A stretch of 42,115 nucleotides of DNA from Ignavibacterium sp. (GCA_020354005.1 CP070637.1:2761888-2804002), one strand, 5' to 3'. Positions 9,615-18,677 are shown, counted from the first letter of the stretch. Translations and numbers: made by a program. The notes: generated by a model not told the origin, from the sequence alone.

Positions 9615-9709
9615 GACAAGTAACAAATATCAAATTAAAACCAACAATCAATTAGCGACTCTCAAATGAAGTTTGATTGTATGAAATTGGTATTTGAATT
9701 TTATTTGTC
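9615..9709. repeat. Long imperfect inverted repeat between nuoC and nuoD
   Basis: The left arm (9615-9651) starts with GACAA and ends with ACAATCAA. The right arm (9673-9709) starts with TTGATTGT and ends with TTGTC. By eye the arms are about 70 percent complementary around a 21-base loop. The DNA is very AT-rich and no gene fits. It could be a remnant of a small non-autonomous mobile element, an mRNA hairpin that uncouples nuoC from nuoD, or drift in AT-rich DNA. Confidence 0.45.
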
Positions 9710-9738
9710 TTTTATGAATTGTCATTTTCAATTTTAAT

Positions 9739-10269
9739 TTAATAAGGAACTTTCATTCCTTGATAGAACTCCGGATTTTGATAATCTTTTCTTAAAGGGT
9801 AACTATCTTCCCAATCATATGGCATCAAGATTCTTATCAGGTTGTGATGGTTTAAGAATTTAATTCCATACATATCAAATGCTTCGCGTTCGTGCCAATC
9901 AGCCGACCTCCATATTTCTTCAACTGAAGCAACTTCAGGATTATCTCTGTCCGCAGAAACTTTTAATGTTACTTTATGTTTTAATATTGTTGATTCCAGA
10001 TGATAGAATACACTAAGTGTTCCGCCTTTGATGATATCATGTTCATTTTCATCTTTTAGCTTTTCACCATTTGCATCATCAACACCAGAGAGGTTCATTA
10101 ATGAATTAAAGGCGAATTCTTTTTCATCTCGCAGGGAATTACATATTTTGTCTATTTGAAGAGGATCTACAGATATAAATGACTCAGCAGGTTTATCGGA
10201 TACCAATTCGATAATTGCTTCTCCGAATTTATTCTTTAACAGATCAAATATTTCTTCCGGTGTTTTCAT
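9739..10269 (-). CDS. nuoC: NADH-quinone oxidoreductase subunit C
   Basis: This 176-residue hydrophilic subunit (30-kDa family) of the complex I connecting module carries the signature [16 protein letters not shown], then [21 protein letters not shown] near the C terminus. The start at 10269 is chosen because it overlaps the nuoB stop as ATGA. An upstream in-frame ATG at 10356 would add 29 basic residues lying inside nuoB. It is not fused to NuoD. Residues 85-105 contain an acidic insertion, [13 protein letters not shown], in a variable loop. Confidence 0.95.
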   Translation of the reverse strand: MKTPEEIFDLLKNKFGEAIIELVSDKPAESFISVDPLQIDKICNSLRDEKEFAFNSLMNLSGVDDANGEKLKDENEHDIIKGGTLSVFYHLESTILKHKVTLKVSADRDNPEVASVEEIWRSADWHEREAFDMYGIKFLNHHNLIRILMPYDWEDSYPLRKDYQNPEFYQGMKVPY

Positions 10270-10757
10270 ACTGCTTCTTTTACTAATGTTTCGTTTCTTA
10301 TCTTCTCTTGAAGCTTTAGTAAGCCTTCTAATAATGCTTCCGGTCTTGGTGGGCATCCCGGTACATAAACATCAACTGGTATAACTCTATCGACTCCCTT
10401 TAATACATGGTAACCATGTTCCCAGTAAGGGCCACCACAGTTGGAACAACTGCCCATTGAGATCACATACTTTGGGTCAGGCATCTGTTCATACAATCTC
10501 TTTACTCTGATTGCCATTTTAAGTGTAACTGTTCCGGAGACAATGATTACATCAGATTGGCGCGGGGAGGGTCTTGGTATTACACCAAATCTATCAAAAT
10601 CGTAATGCGATGCAGAGGTCGCCATCATTTCAATAGCACAACAGGCTAAACCAAAACCCATCTGCCACAACGAGGACAATCTTGCCCAGTTTAAGAGGTC
10701 TTCAACTTTAGTTACAACTATATTGTCGTCAGTAAACTGCTTATCTAATAATCCCAT
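10266..10757 (-). CDS. nuoB: NADH-quinone oxidoreductase subunit B
   Basis: This 163-residue subunit binds the terminal cluster N2, which reduces quinone. The ligands are visible as the tandem Cys39-Cys40 in [10 protein letters not shown], Cys104 in MGSCSNCGG and Cys135 in VPGCPPRPE. Length is typical. It lies 5 bases downstream of nuoA and overlaps nuoC by 4 bases. Confidence 0.97.
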   Translation of the reverse strand: MGLLDKQFTDDNIVVTKVEDLLNWARLSSLWQMGFGLACCAIEMMATSASHYDFDRFGVIPRPSPRQSDVIIVSGTVTLKMAIRVKRLYEQMPDPKYVISMGSCSNCGGPYWEHGYHVLKGVDRVIPVDVYVPGCPPRPEALLEGLLKLQEKIRNETLVKEAV

Positions 10758-10762
10758 AAGAG

Positions 10763-11200
10763 TTATTCTACTAAACTTAGTTCTGGTTCTTTCTCTTGTT
10801 CGGGTGGTTCTGTGTTATTCAATTTAGGCGGGGCAATATCGGGGCGAGCCCATTCGAGATCACCTTTTCTCCATTCGTATGCCATTCCGAGACCTAATAA
10901 AATTAGGAAGATTGCACCAACCAAAAATCCTATTATACCACCTTCCTGATAAACCAATGCCCACGGTATGAGCATTACAACTTCAACATCAAATATTAGA
11001 AAGATGAGAGCAACAACATAAAACCGGATATTGAACTTTACCCAAGGTGAACCTTCTGGATTTTCACCACATTCATAGGTTGTAAGTTTTTCTTTTGTGG
11101 GGCGGGCTGGTCTGACAAGTTTTGCAGCAAATACAGCAATGATTACGAACAATATTGCCGTTAGAATAAACGCAAAAACCTTACCGAATTCTGTTAACAT
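10763..11200 (-). CDS. nuoA: NADH-quinone oxidoreductase subunit A
   Basis: This 145-residue protein has three membrane helices and a YECGENPEG loop, the site that moves during the active/deactive transition in this family. [12 protein letters not shown] in the second helix is also diagnostic. The C terminus, after [13 protein letters not shown], adds about 25 acidic, proline-containing residues. It is the first gene of the complex I cluster and is divergent from the gene at 11427. Confidence 0.96.
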   Translation of the reverse strand: MLTEFGKVFAFILTAILFVIIAVFAAKLVRPARPTKEKLTTYECGENPEGSPWVKFNIRFYVVALIFLIFDVEVVMLIPWALVYQEGGIIGFLVGAIFLILLGLGMAYEWRKGDLEWARPDIAPPKLNNTEPPEQEKEPELSLVE

Positions 11201-11261
11201 TAAGCATTATTTTTAAAAAATCGTTCTTCAAAGCTAATACTACTCAAAAGTAATGTCAAGA

Positions 11262-11267
11262 ATTATA
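11262..11267 (-). promoter_or_regulatory. Candidate -10 element of the nuo operon
   Basis: On the minus strand a perfect TATAAT lies 61 bases upstream of nuoA. No good -35 hexamer sits at the right distance; the best is GATAGA-like. A TTGACA at 11254-11259 lies downstream of it and has no convincing -10 at normal spacing. The divergent 226-base gap to the gene at 11427 is where the operon promoter must be. Confidence 0.28.
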
Positions 11268-11365
11268 TGCTTGCACCTAACTGCTCTATCCTTGTTACAA
11301 GCTGTAAGCGTTATCAAATTGATTATCACTAATCAAGTGCATATATTTTATCAAGCAATAAATAC

Positions 11366-11395
11366 TTGTTTAATTTAACTACCAATTAATATTAT
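11366..11395 (+). promoter_or_regulatory. Candidate promoter of the 11427 gene
   Basis: TTGTTT (11366-11371) and TATTAT (11390-11395) are spaced by 18 bases and end about 31 bases before the ATG. The match is moderate, in AT-rich DNA. Confidence 0.32.
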
Positions 11396-11426
11396 AACGA
11401 TTTAAGCCTCAGCCACTGCTGGCAAT

Positions 11427-12278
11427 ATGGATTTAATAAAACAATATATTGTGCAAAGTGTTACTGCTGCCTCAAACAATTTAAGGTTAACCACACATCA
11501 GCTGGAAGCAGTGGGATTGTTGAGAGAGAAGCTTCTTAATTCGGATGACATATTAGACGATATCGAGATGATGAAATCAGTTACCGAACTATCGACCTTC
11601 GCAATCAGATTGCATGAGATACATAATTTTCTTACCCAAAAACAAATTGATTTCTTCAAACTGTCGGAACAATTTACAAAACACAGCCAGTGCCTGATTA
11701 ATGATTTGAACCACATACTCGAAGGTGACAATCCTAAACGAATAAAAAAAGCCCTTGATAAAATGTCAGGAGTCGAGCCAGTTAAGGAAAAAGAAATAAA
11801 AGTGGATCTAACAGAAGAAAAAACTAATTCTGATCAGCTGTTAAAACATAAGCGTGAAGAACGAAAAAAAGAATTTATTGAAAGTGTCGAAAGAAGAGCT
11901 GATAATCATTATAGAGATTATGAAAAAATTATTTTAGAACCTATCAGACCAATCGATGCGATGTTAATGAGCCTGGAGAAACATACTGTTAATTATGAAG
12001 ATCTTGCTCACTTTGCAGAAATTATGAGAGTTAATGCTGAAATTTCGGATAAAAACGGTTATGAACTAATTGCTGAAATGCACAGGATAATTTCAAGGGC
12101 ACTGCTTATGATAAAATCCCGCGAACTAATGCCCGGTAAAAGAATTATTGAAGCAATACAAGCTTGCCTTATTGTGATTGTTGCAGTAGTGCGAGGAAAA
12201 GATGTTGATATAACAAACTATTTAAACAAAGCTGAAGACTTTGCGGGAGAAATAAACGTAATAACTAACAAGGTATAA
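11427..12278 (+). CDS. Unidentified helical cytoplasmic protein
   Basis: I do not recognise this 283-residue protein. It has no signal peptide or membrane segment and appears almost entirely alpha-helical. An N-terminal helical half (about 1-115) is followed by a Lys/Glu-rich linker (about 115-160) and a second helical half (about 160-283). The second half includes an ELIAEMHRIISRALLMI stretch and a hydrophobic helix, AIQACLIVIVAVVRG. The layout loosely recalls helical-bundle signalling proteins, but no catalytic motif is seen. It ends 5 bases before the mannose-1-phosphate guanylyltransferase gene, so the two are probably co-transcribed. Confidence 0.75.
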   Translation: MDLIKQYIVQSVTAASNNLRLTTHQLEAVGLLREKLLNSDDILDDIEMMKSVTELSTFAIRLHEIHNFLTQKQIDFFKLSEQFTKHSQCLINDLNHILEGDNPKRIKKALDKMSGVEPVKEKEIKVDLTEEKTNSDQLLKHKREERKKEFIESVERRADNHYRDYEKIILEPIRPIDAMLMSLEKHTVNYEDLAHFAEIMRVNAEISDKNGYELIAEMHRIISRALLMIKSRELMPGKRIIEAIQACLIVIVAVVRGKDVDITNYLNKAEDFAGEINVITNKV

Positions 12279-12283
12279 TTTTA

Positions 12284-13351
12284 ATGAACATTTATGCTGT
12301 AATTATGGCCGGGGGAGTAGGTTCCCGTTTCTGGCCCCGGAGTAAAAAGAAAACACCAAAACAGTTGCTGAAGATATTCGGTGAGAATTCAATGATTCGG
12401 GATACGGTGAATAGACTGAAAGGAATAATACAACCTGAGAATATTTATATAATTACAAACAAACTTCAAATGAGTGGCGTACTTACTCAATTGCACGAAC
12501 TTCCTGTAGAAAATATAATAGAAGAGCCATTTGGTAGAAACACTGCTGCCTGTATAGGTCTTGCTTCAATTCTTATAAGAAAAAAAGATCCTGATGCAGT
12601 AACACTTATACTGCCGGCAGACCATATAATTAAAGGAGAAAAGGAATTCCACGATACTTTATTGAGTGCTGCAAAGTTTGCTGATGAATCAGAGGCAATT
12701 GTAACAATTGGGATTCCCCCAACCAGACCCGAAACCGGTTATGGTTACATCCAGATAGATGAAAATCCGGTATCTGATAGTGTATACAAGGTATTAACAT
12801 TTGCGGAGAAGCCAAATTACCAAACTGCGGTTAGATTTGTAGATAGTGGTGATTTCTTCTGGAACAGCGGTATGTTCATCCAGAAAATTGATGTGATATT
12901 GGCAGAGATGAAAGAGTATATGCCGGATCTTCATGAGGGATTGATGACAATTAGTGAAGCAATTGGTAACCCTGATTATCAGGATGTACTTACAAATGTT
13001 TACGGCAGGTTGAAAAAAATTTCCATTGATTATGGAATAATGGAACACTCCCAAAAAGTCTATCTAATAAAAGGCAATTTCGATTGGAGTGATGTTGGTA
13101 GCTGGGAAGCCGTATATGAATTGAGTATAAAAGATGAAAATGGAAATTCAAAGGTAGGCAATGTTTATCTGGATACTGCTTTTGATTCATACGTGTATTC
13201 ACCGGATAGGTTAACTGCGCTGATTGGAGTTGATAACCTGATTGTAATAAACGATGAAGATGCATTACTAATTTGTCGCAGAGATAAAGCACAGGATGTA
13301 AAGAAAGTTGTGGACTATCTTCAAATTAATAAACTCTCCGAGTATCTATAA
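12284..13351 (+). CDS. manC: Mannose-1-phosphate guanylyltransferase
   Basis: This 355-residue enzyme makes GDP-mannose from mannose-1-phosphate and GTP for glycan synthesis. The nucleotidyltransferase signature GGVGSRFWPRSKKKTPKQLL is at the N terminus. FGRNTAACIGLAS, LPADHII, FAEKP, FFWNSGMF and FDWSDVGSW follow at their usual places. It lacks the C-terminal mannose-6-phosphate isomerase domain of the bifunctional form. It is 5 bases downstream of the unknown gene and 15 bases upstream of the RpiB-like gene. Confidence 0.92.
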   Translation: MNIYAVIMAGGVGSRFWPRSKKKTPKQLLKIFGENSMIRDTVNRLKGIIQPENIYIITNKLQMSGVLTQLHELPVENIIEEPFGRNTAACIGLASILIRKKDPDAVTLILPADHIIKGEKEFHDTLLSAAKFADESEAIVTIGIPPTRPETGYGYIQIDENPVSDSVYKVLTFAEKPNYQTAVRFVDSGDFFWNSGMFIQKIDVILAEMKEYMPDLHEGLMTISEAIGNPDYQDVLTNVYGRLKKISIDYGIMEHSQKVYLIKGNFDWSDVGSWEAVYELSIKDENGNSKVGNVYLDTAFDSYVYSPDRLTALIGVDNLIVINDEDALLICRRDKAQDVKKVVDYLQINKLSEYL

Positions 13352-13366
13352 TCCATTCTTCTTGTA

Positions 13367-14005
13367 ATGAAAAAGCTCATAACAGAACGGGACGTTGAGA
13401 ATTCTATTAATAGCGGCAGCAAAGTAATTGTAGCAGGGAAGGATTCAATAATAACACCGCTTGCTGCGGACTTAATAAGAAAACATAAGCTAACAATCAT
13501 CGAAAAGGAAGTTCACGATTACTCTTCTTCATCATCCACGGTTAAATTTCCATTCAAGAAAATAGCAGTTGGATCCGATCATACAGGCTTTAAGGTAAAA
13601 AATCTTTTGATAAAATTACTTACTGAGAAAGGATACCAGGTTTACGATCAGGGTACATTTGATGAAAAATCTTGTGACTATCCTGACTTTGCCGAATCGG
13701 TAGCTGAAAAAGTTCAGCAAAAAGGTACTGATTGCGGGATAGTTATTGATGCAACCGGAATACCATCAGCAATAACAGCAAACAAGGTTGAGGGAATCCG
13801 GGCAGTTACTTGCTACAATGAATTTTCTGCAAAAAGTTCACGTAGTCACAACGATTCAAATGTGCTGGTGCTCGGTGCAAGAACTCTGGGCGAAGAAACA
13901 ATTAAATCAATTATTGATGTTTGGCTAAACACTGCATTTGAGGGAGGAAGACATCAGCGAAGGTTAGATAAAATCCATGGTATAGAAAAAAAGTACAGAG
14001 GGTGA
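13367..14005 (+). CDS. RpiB/LacAB-family sugar-phosphate isomerase homologue with altered active-site loop
   Basis: Residues 64-212 have the RpiB fold: GSDHTGFKVK (Asp71, His72), SRSHNDSNVLVLGAR (His161) and a C terminus with FEGGRHQRR. RpiB interconverts ribose-5-phosphate and ribulose-5-phosphate, and the catalytic base in E. coli is the Cys of CGTG. Here that loop reads IDATGIPSAITANK, with Asp128 where the Cys would be, so activity or substrate may differ. From memory, variants with Asp here exist in some divergent RpiB-like groups, including microcompartment-linked ones. The first 45 residues (KLITERDV..., DSIITPLAADL) resemble the N-terminal element of EutQ/PduO-type microcompartment proteins, joined through a serine-rich linker. 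No microcompartment shell gene is in the window. Confidence 0.82.
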   Translation: MKKLITERDVENSINSGSKVIVAGKDSIITPLAADLIRKHKLTIIEKEVHDYSSSSSTVKFPFKKIAVGSDHTGFKVKNLLIKLLTEKGYQVYDQGTFDEKSCDYPDFAESVAEKVQQKGTDCGIVIDATGIPSAITANKVEGIRAVTCYNEFSAKSSRSHNDSNVLVLGARTLGEETIKSIIDVWLNTAFEGGRHQRRLDKIHGIEKKYRG

Positions 14006-14047
14006 TTTTGTTAAGTGATTCCTCAAGTATATTTTTAGAGAGTAGAT

Positions 14048-14053
14048 TATAAT
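14048..14053 (+). promoter_or_regulatory. Candidate -10 upstream of pyrK
   Basis: A perfect TATAAT lies in the 151-base gap before pyrK, about 104 bases from its start. No matching -35 is present at 16-18 bases, so this is only a pointer. Confidence 0.22.
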
Positions 14054-14156
14054 CAGTTGCGATTTAGGAAAGAAAAAATTACAATAACTAAAGCTTTCAC
14101 CCTGCCCAGAGACCACGCTTATTTTTTTACTTTAATCAATTCCCATTGGAAAAAAT

Positions 14157-14918
14157 TTGTTCATTATTAATGCTCAAATATCCGAGAAGATAGAATTGGG
14201 ACATAATATTTTTCTATTTAAAATGTTTTGCCCTGAAATTGCCAGTTCTGCTGAGCCTGGCCAGTTTTTAAATCTTCGTATTAACGAAACATATTTTCCA
14301 TTATTAAGAAGACCTTTTAGCGTATGTGATATAAGTGGTGATCATTTTTATATACTATTCAGCCCGTTTGGTGAAGGAACCAAACAGCTTGCAAAAAAAT
14401 CTGTTGGTGATAATATTGATACTCATGGACCTCTTGGAAAAGGCTTTAATTATAAGGGAGAATATGAAACTGCAGTAATAGTAGCTGGTGGTTTGGGTTC
14501 CGCACCATTTCCATTTGTTACACGAAAGATTAATAATAAAAAAGATATTATTTCATTTGTGGGCGGCAGATCACAAAAAGATGTAATCACTTATGGGATG
14601 GAAAATGTATCCACTTCTACCGATGATGGTTCCGAAGGATTTGAGGGTACGGTTGTAGATTTATTAGAAACAAAAGTGGATGAGCTAAAATCAAAAAATG
14701 TAAAAGTATTTGGATGTGGTCCAACTCCAATGTTAAAAGCATTACAAAGTTTTTGCAGCAAAAATAACTTTGATTGTGAAATCTCAACAGAGTGTGCAAT
14801 GGCCTGTGGATTTGGTATTTGCCAGGGATGTCCAATCGAGCAAACTGAATATAAAGACCAATATCTATTAGTCTGCAGCGATGGTCCAGTGTTTAATGCA
14901 AAGGATGTGGTGCTATGA
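14157..14918 (+). CDS. pyrK: Dihydroorotate dehydrogenase B, electron transfer subunit
   Basis: This 253-residue FAD/[2Fe-2S] protein passes electrons from the catalytic subunit PyrD to NAD+ in pyrimidine synthesis. The FAD-binding motif LLRRPFSVCD is at about 50-60, a GGLGSAPF nucleotide motif is near 110, and the iron-sulphur cysteines lie in CAMACGFGICQGCPIE plus a later LLVC. The start is a TTG at 14157 with GGA six bases upstream; no ATG occurs before residue 23, which would remove conserved sequence. It overlaps pyrD by 4 bases (ATGA). The pairing with a class 1B PyrD is as expected. Confidence 0.93.
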   Translation: MFIINAQISEKIELGHNIFLFKMFCPEIASSAEPGQFLNLRINETYFPLLRRPFSVCDISGDHFYILFSPFGEGTKQLAKKSVGDNIDTHGPLGKGFNYKGEYETAVIVAGGLGSAPFPFVTRKINNKKDIISFVGGRSQKDVITYGMENVSTSTDDGSEGFEGTVVDLLETKVDELKSKNVKVFGCGPTPMLKALQSFCSKNNFDCEISTECAMACGFGICQGCPIEQTEYKDQYLLVCSDGPVFNAKDVVL

Positions 14919-15835
14919 GTAAAGTTGATATGTCAGTTCAAGTTGGTCCCTTAAAACTTCGAAACCCGGTTATGCTTGCATCCGGATGTGTTGGTTACGG
15001 TAACGAAATTTCAGAATATACTGATCTAAATACAATTGGTGGTATAGTAACAAAATCCATTAGCCTTAAGCCCCGCAAAGGTAATCCCCCACAAAGAATT
15101 GTTGAAACAACAGGCGGAATGTTAAATGCGATAGGTTTAACAAATGTTGGAGTTGAGGAATTTGTTAATTCAAAAATTCCATTTCTTAAGAAGTTTGATG
15201 TACCTGTTATATGTAATATAGCAGCAAGCACAGTAAAAGAATATGTTGAGTGCACACAAATACTTACAACCGAAGAAACTATAAAGGCATTTGAGATAAA
15301 TGTATCTTGCCCAAATGTTAGGGAAGGCGGACTACAGTTTGGAAACAATGTAAAGGAAGTTGGAAAGGTAACAGGAAAAGTACGAGCCGTAACTGAAAAA
15401 CCATTAATTATAAAACTTTCACCAAACGTATCCTATATATCTGAATTTGCAAAGGTGGTAAAAAAGGAAGGTGGTGATGCTGTATCAGCGATAAACACTT
15501 TGATGGGCACGGCATTTGATATTAATACACGTAAACCAAAGATTCAAAATGTTAATGGTGGTCTTTCCGGTCCGGCAATTAAACCTGTTGCTATGGCAAA
15601 AGTTTTAGAGATTTCCCGAAATGTTGACATACCTGTTATAGGTATTGGTGGAATAATGAGCTGGAAAGATGTGATTGAATTTATGATTGTTGGTTCATCA
15701 GCTGTGCAGATTGGAACCCTCAATTTCATTGATCCCTCAGCGCCTGGAAGAATTGTTAAAGAGCTTGAAGATTATTGCGCCCAGAATGGGATGACAAGAA
15801 TTTCAGATCTAACTGCTTCATATGTTATTGATTAA
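14915..15835 (+). CDS. pyrD: Dihydroorotate dehydrogenase, class 1B catalytic subunit
   Basis: This 306-residue FMN enzyme oxidises dihydroorotate to orotate. The class 1B catalytic cysteine is in EINVSCPNVREGG, and GGLSGPAIKPVA and IGIGGIMSWKDVIEFM form the phosphate/FMN site. It lacks the N-terminal membrane helix of class 2 enzymes. It overlaps pyrK, which supplies the electron path to NAD+, so the two form the heterotetramer. Confidence 0.96.
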   Translation: MSKVDMSVQVGPLKLRNPVMLASGCVGYGNEISEYTDLNTIGGIVTKSISLKPRKGNPPQRIVETTGGMLNAIGLTNVGVEEFVNSKIPFLKKFDVPVICNIAASTVKEYVECTQILTTEETIKAFEINVSCPNVREGGLQFGNNVKEVGKVTGKVRAVTEKPLIIKLSPNVSYISEFAKVVKKEGGDAVSAINTLMGTAFDINTRKPKIQNVNGGLSGPAIKPVAMAKVLEISRNVDIPVIGIGGIMSWKDVIEFMIVGSSAVQIGTLNFIDPSAPGRIVKELEDYCAQNGMTRISDLTASYVID

Positions 15836-15875
15836 TAGGTAAAGATATTTTACTGATAGTGAATTAATACTCCAG

Positions 15876-17129
15876 ATGGAAATCAAAACTGCACTAGAAA
15901 AACTTTTTGCTCTTCATACATTTGGTGTAAAACTCGGATTAACCAACATAAAAAACTTTCTTTCCTTTCTTGGTAATCCACAGTTAAAATTAAAAGCAAT
16001 TCATCTGGCAGGTTCAAACGGAAAGGGAAGTACTGCAGCATTTATTACCAGCATTTTAATGGAAGCAGGTTACAAAGTTGGATTATACACATCGCCCCAT
16101 TTTGTAAAGTTTAATGAACGCATTATAATAAATGGAGTTCAGATTGATGACAAAACTGTTGCCGAGTTCATTTCACTCTATTGGGATTATATAAATGAAC
16201 ATCAGCTAACTTTTTTTGAAGTTACAACTGCAATGGCATTTGAGTATTTCTGCAACCAGGAAGTTGATTATGCAGTAATTGAGACCGGCTTAGGTGGAAG
16301 GCTGGATGCTACTAATGTATTAAATCCACTTGCTGTAGTAATTACTTCAATCAGTCTTGAGCATACAAATATTTTGGGTACCAGGTTATCCTCAATCGCC
16401 TCTGAGAAAGCTGCCATCATCAAACCAAAATCAAAAGTGTTTACTGCAGTTCAACCAAAGGATGCAGAAGATGTTATCGAGCAGAAAAGTACAGAGGAAA
16501 ATTGCCTATTGTTTAGACTTAAAGACTATGTGAATATTAATGATGATGTAATAGAACTTTACAACAAAGGGATTGAACTGGATAAAACAAAAGTTCCGGT
16601 TAAGGGTGAATATCAAATATTTAACGCAGCATTGGCAATTCTTACTATTACCAAAACCTTTTTATGCGATGATAAGAGAATTATACTAAATGGTATAAAA
16701 AATGTAGTTAAAAACACAAACCTTCAGGGTAGGTATGAAATCTACAAAAATGATCCGACCCTGATCCTTGAATCTGCTCATAACATTGCAGGTGTAACAC
16801 AATTTTTAACCGAGTTTGATAAAGAAAGTTCAAACTATAAAAAGAAGATTGTGTTGTTCGGAGCTATGAAAGATAAAGCTCACGGGGAAATGCTTGTAGA
16901 ATTAAATAAGTCGTTTGATGAAATTCATCTAACACAAATTGATTATGAACGCTCGGCCAAAATTGAAGATTTAAAATCAATTTGCAATGAACTAAATATC
17001 ACAGCGTATGAAGAGAGGAACCCTTTACAATATATAAACAACTTCCTGAAAGGTGAAAGAAATAATTGCCTTGTTGTCCTCGGCAGCATGTATTTGCTGG
17101 GAGAGGTGAAAATTAGGATGCAATTGTGA
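15876..17129 (+). CDS. folC: Folylpolyglutamate synthase / dihydrofolate synthase
   Basis: This 417-residue Mur-ligase-family enzyme adds glutamate to folates. The ATP loop HLAGSNGKGSTAAFI is at about residue 45, the typical YTSPHFVKFNERI follows, and ETGLGGRLDATNV and SISLEHTNILG are present. In the C-terminal domain, ILESAHNIAGV replaces the usual LDGAHN form with one change. Whether it also performs the dihydrofolate synthase step cannot be read directly. It follows pyrD by 40 bases. Confidence 0.93.
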   Translation: MEIKTALEKLFALHTFGVKLGLTNIKNFLSFLGNPQLKLKAIHLAGSNGKGSTAAFITSILMEAGYKVGLYTSPHFVKFNERIIINGVQIDDKTVAEFISLYWDYINEHQLTFFEVTTAMAFEYFCNQEVDYAVIETGLGGRLDATNVLNPLAVVITSISLEHTNILGTRLSSIASEKAAIIKPKSKVFTAVQPKDAEDVIEQKSTEENCLLFRLKDYVNINDDVIELYNKGIELDKTKVPVKGEYQIFNAALAILTITKTFLCDDKRIILNGIKNVVKNTNLQGRYEIYKNDPTLILESAHNIAGVTQFLTEFDKESSNYKKKIVLFGAMKDKAHGEMLVELNKSFDEIHLTQIDYERSAKIEDLKSICNELNITAYEERNPLQYINNFLKGERNNCLVVLGSMYLLGEVKIRMQL

Positions 17130-17135
17130 ATTTAC

Positions 17136-17164
17136 TTGACATTTCTTTTAATAAGGCTTAAGTT
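17136..17164 (+). promoter_or_regulatory. Candidate rho promoter
   Basis: A consensus -35 TTGACA (17136-17141) starts 7 bases after folC, with a 17-base spacer to a weak -10, TAAGTT. It would give an untranslated leader of about 155 bases before rho, in keeping with the leader-mediated autoregulation of rho known in other bacteria. The leader itself shows no clear structure. Confidence 0.33.
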
Positions 17165-17327
17165 TCGATGTACCTCGTGTTCCTTTCAACACTTAAAACA
17201 ATAATTAAGATATAATTCCCATATAATCAAATCCAGTTAAGAACTTTTTAAATCAAAAATTTCGCAAACAAAAAATCTAATAAACAAAGAATCTTAAGAG
17301 AACCGTAACAATCAATAGGGTAGAATC

Positions 17328-18581
17328 ATGCCAATGGACATTTCCGAGCTGAAATCAAAAAAAATTGTTGAACTAAACGAGATAGCTAAAGATCTAAATA
17401 TTAGCGGCTTTACCGATCTTCGCAAACAGGATTTAATATTCAAAATTCTTGAAGCGCAAACTTCAAAGGATGGACTAACGTTTTCAAAAGGCGTTTTGGA
17501 AGTTTTACCCGATGGCTACGGATTCCTTCGTTCAGCAGATTATAACTATCTACCTTCACCGGACGACATTTATGTATCACCTTCACAAATTAAAAAATTC
17601 AGCTTAAGAACCGGTGATTTTATTAGCGGCCAGGTTCGTCCCCCAAAAGATGGCGAAAGATTTTACGCACTTTTAAGAGTAGAAGCTGTTAGCGGTATTG
17701 AGCCGGATAAGGTGAGAGGCAGAACGTTATTTGATAATCTCACTCCTGTTTATCCTACAAGAAAAATTAATCTTGAATCTGCGCCTGGTGAATATTCAAT
17801 GAGAGTTATGGATATGCTAGCTCCAATTGGTAAAGGACAGAGAGGATTAATTGTATCCCCGCCAAAATCGGGTAAGACCATTCTTCTTCAGAAAATTGCA
17901 AACTCTATTACTCGAAATAGTCCGGAAGTTAAATTAATCGTCTTATTAATTGATGAGCGACCTGAAGAAGTAACAGATATGGAACGATCGGTGCAGGGTG
18001 ATGTAATAAGTTCTACCTTTGATGAACCGGCCGAACGACACGTTCAGGTTGCTGATATGGTAATTGAAAAAGCAAAACGACTTGTTGAATCTAAGGAAGA
18101 TGTTGTAATCCTGCTGGATAGTATAACAAGACTTGCGCGTGCCCATAATATTGTAGTGCCGCATAGCGGTAGAATTCTTTCCGGTGGTGTAGACTCTAAT
18201 GCGCTCCAGAAACCAAAGAGATTTTTTGGAGCAGCACGTAATACAGAAGATGGCGGCAGCTTAACTATCATCGCAACCGCATTAATCGATACCGGCAGCA
18301 GAATGGACGACGTAATATTTGAAGAGTTTAAAGGTACCGGTAATATGGAACTGGTTCTGGATAGAGACCTTAGCGATAGAAGAATATTCCCGGCAATTGA
18401 TGTAAACAGAACCGGAACACGTAAGGAAGAATTACTTCTCAGTGAAGATGATCTTGCAAAGATCTGGATATTCAGAAAGATCCTTAGTGATTTTAATTCG
18501 GTTGAAGCGATGGAATTCTTGTTAGATAAAATGAGAGGTACAAAGAACAATAAAGAATTCCTTAATAATATGAACAGCTAA
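17328..18581 (+). CDS. rho: Transcription termination factor Rho
   Basis: This 417-residue hexameric RNA helicase ends transcription at unstructured C-rich RNA. An N-terminal Rho_N helical region (about 1-45) precedes the cold-shock-like RNA-binding domain with [11 protein letters not shown]. The RecA-like core has PPKSGKT as the P-loop, [25 protein letters not shown] as Walker B, and the Q-loop/R-loop region [20 protein letters not shown]. Length is that of a standard Rho without the long insertions seen in some Bacteroidota. AGGG in the leader serves as ribosome binding site. Confidence 0.97.
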   Translation: MPMDISELKSKKIVELNEIAKDLNISGFTDLRKQDLIFKILEAQTSKDGLTFSKGVLEVLPDGYGFLRSADYNYLPSPDDIYVSPSQIKKFSLRTGDFISGQVRPPKDGERFYALLRVEAVSGIEPDKVRGRTLFDNLTPVYPTRKINLESAPGEYSMRVMDMLAPIGKGQRGLIVSPPKSGKTILLQKIANSITRNSPEVKLIVLLIDERPEEVTDMERSVQGDVISSTFDEPAERHVQVADMVIEKAKRLVESKEDVVILLDSITRLARAHNIVVPHSGRILSGGVDSNALQKPKRFFGAARNTEDGGSLTIIATALIDTGSRMDDVIFEEFKGTGNMELVLDRDLSDRRIFPAIDVNRTGTRKEELLLSEDDLAKIWIFRKILSDFNSVEAMEFLLDKMRGTKNNKEFLNNMNS

Positions 18582-18597
18582 AGATTGCCTATCGACT

Positions 18598-18626
18598 TAT
18601 AACTATAAAAGTTATATCTTTTGATT
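18598..18626 (+). terminator. Weak hairpin after rho
   Basis: TATAACT and AGTTATA form a 7-bp stem with a 5-base loop, followed by TCTTTTGATT. The stem is all but one pair A-T, so it would be a weak terminator. It lies 17 bases after the rho stop. Confidence 0.32.
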
Positions 18627-18677
18627 GCCCTTGAATGAAAATTCAAATAGCATAATATTTGAACTAAAAATTCAGAA

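Noticed and set aside
10270-10356. Longer NuoC from an ATG at 10356
   Set aside because: The added 29 residues are basic, lie within nuoB in another frame and are not NuoC-like. The ATGA overlap supports 10269.
11254-11259. Perfect TTGACA on the minus strand upstream of nuoA as -35
   Set aside because: No -10 follows at 15-19 bases; the nearest TATTAG is at 14. It lies downstream of the TATAAT I listed.
18044-18550. 168-residue minus-strand frame within rho
   Set aside because: It is a shadow of the conserved Rho ATPase domain, with Ser/Leu-rich composition typical of antisense frames.
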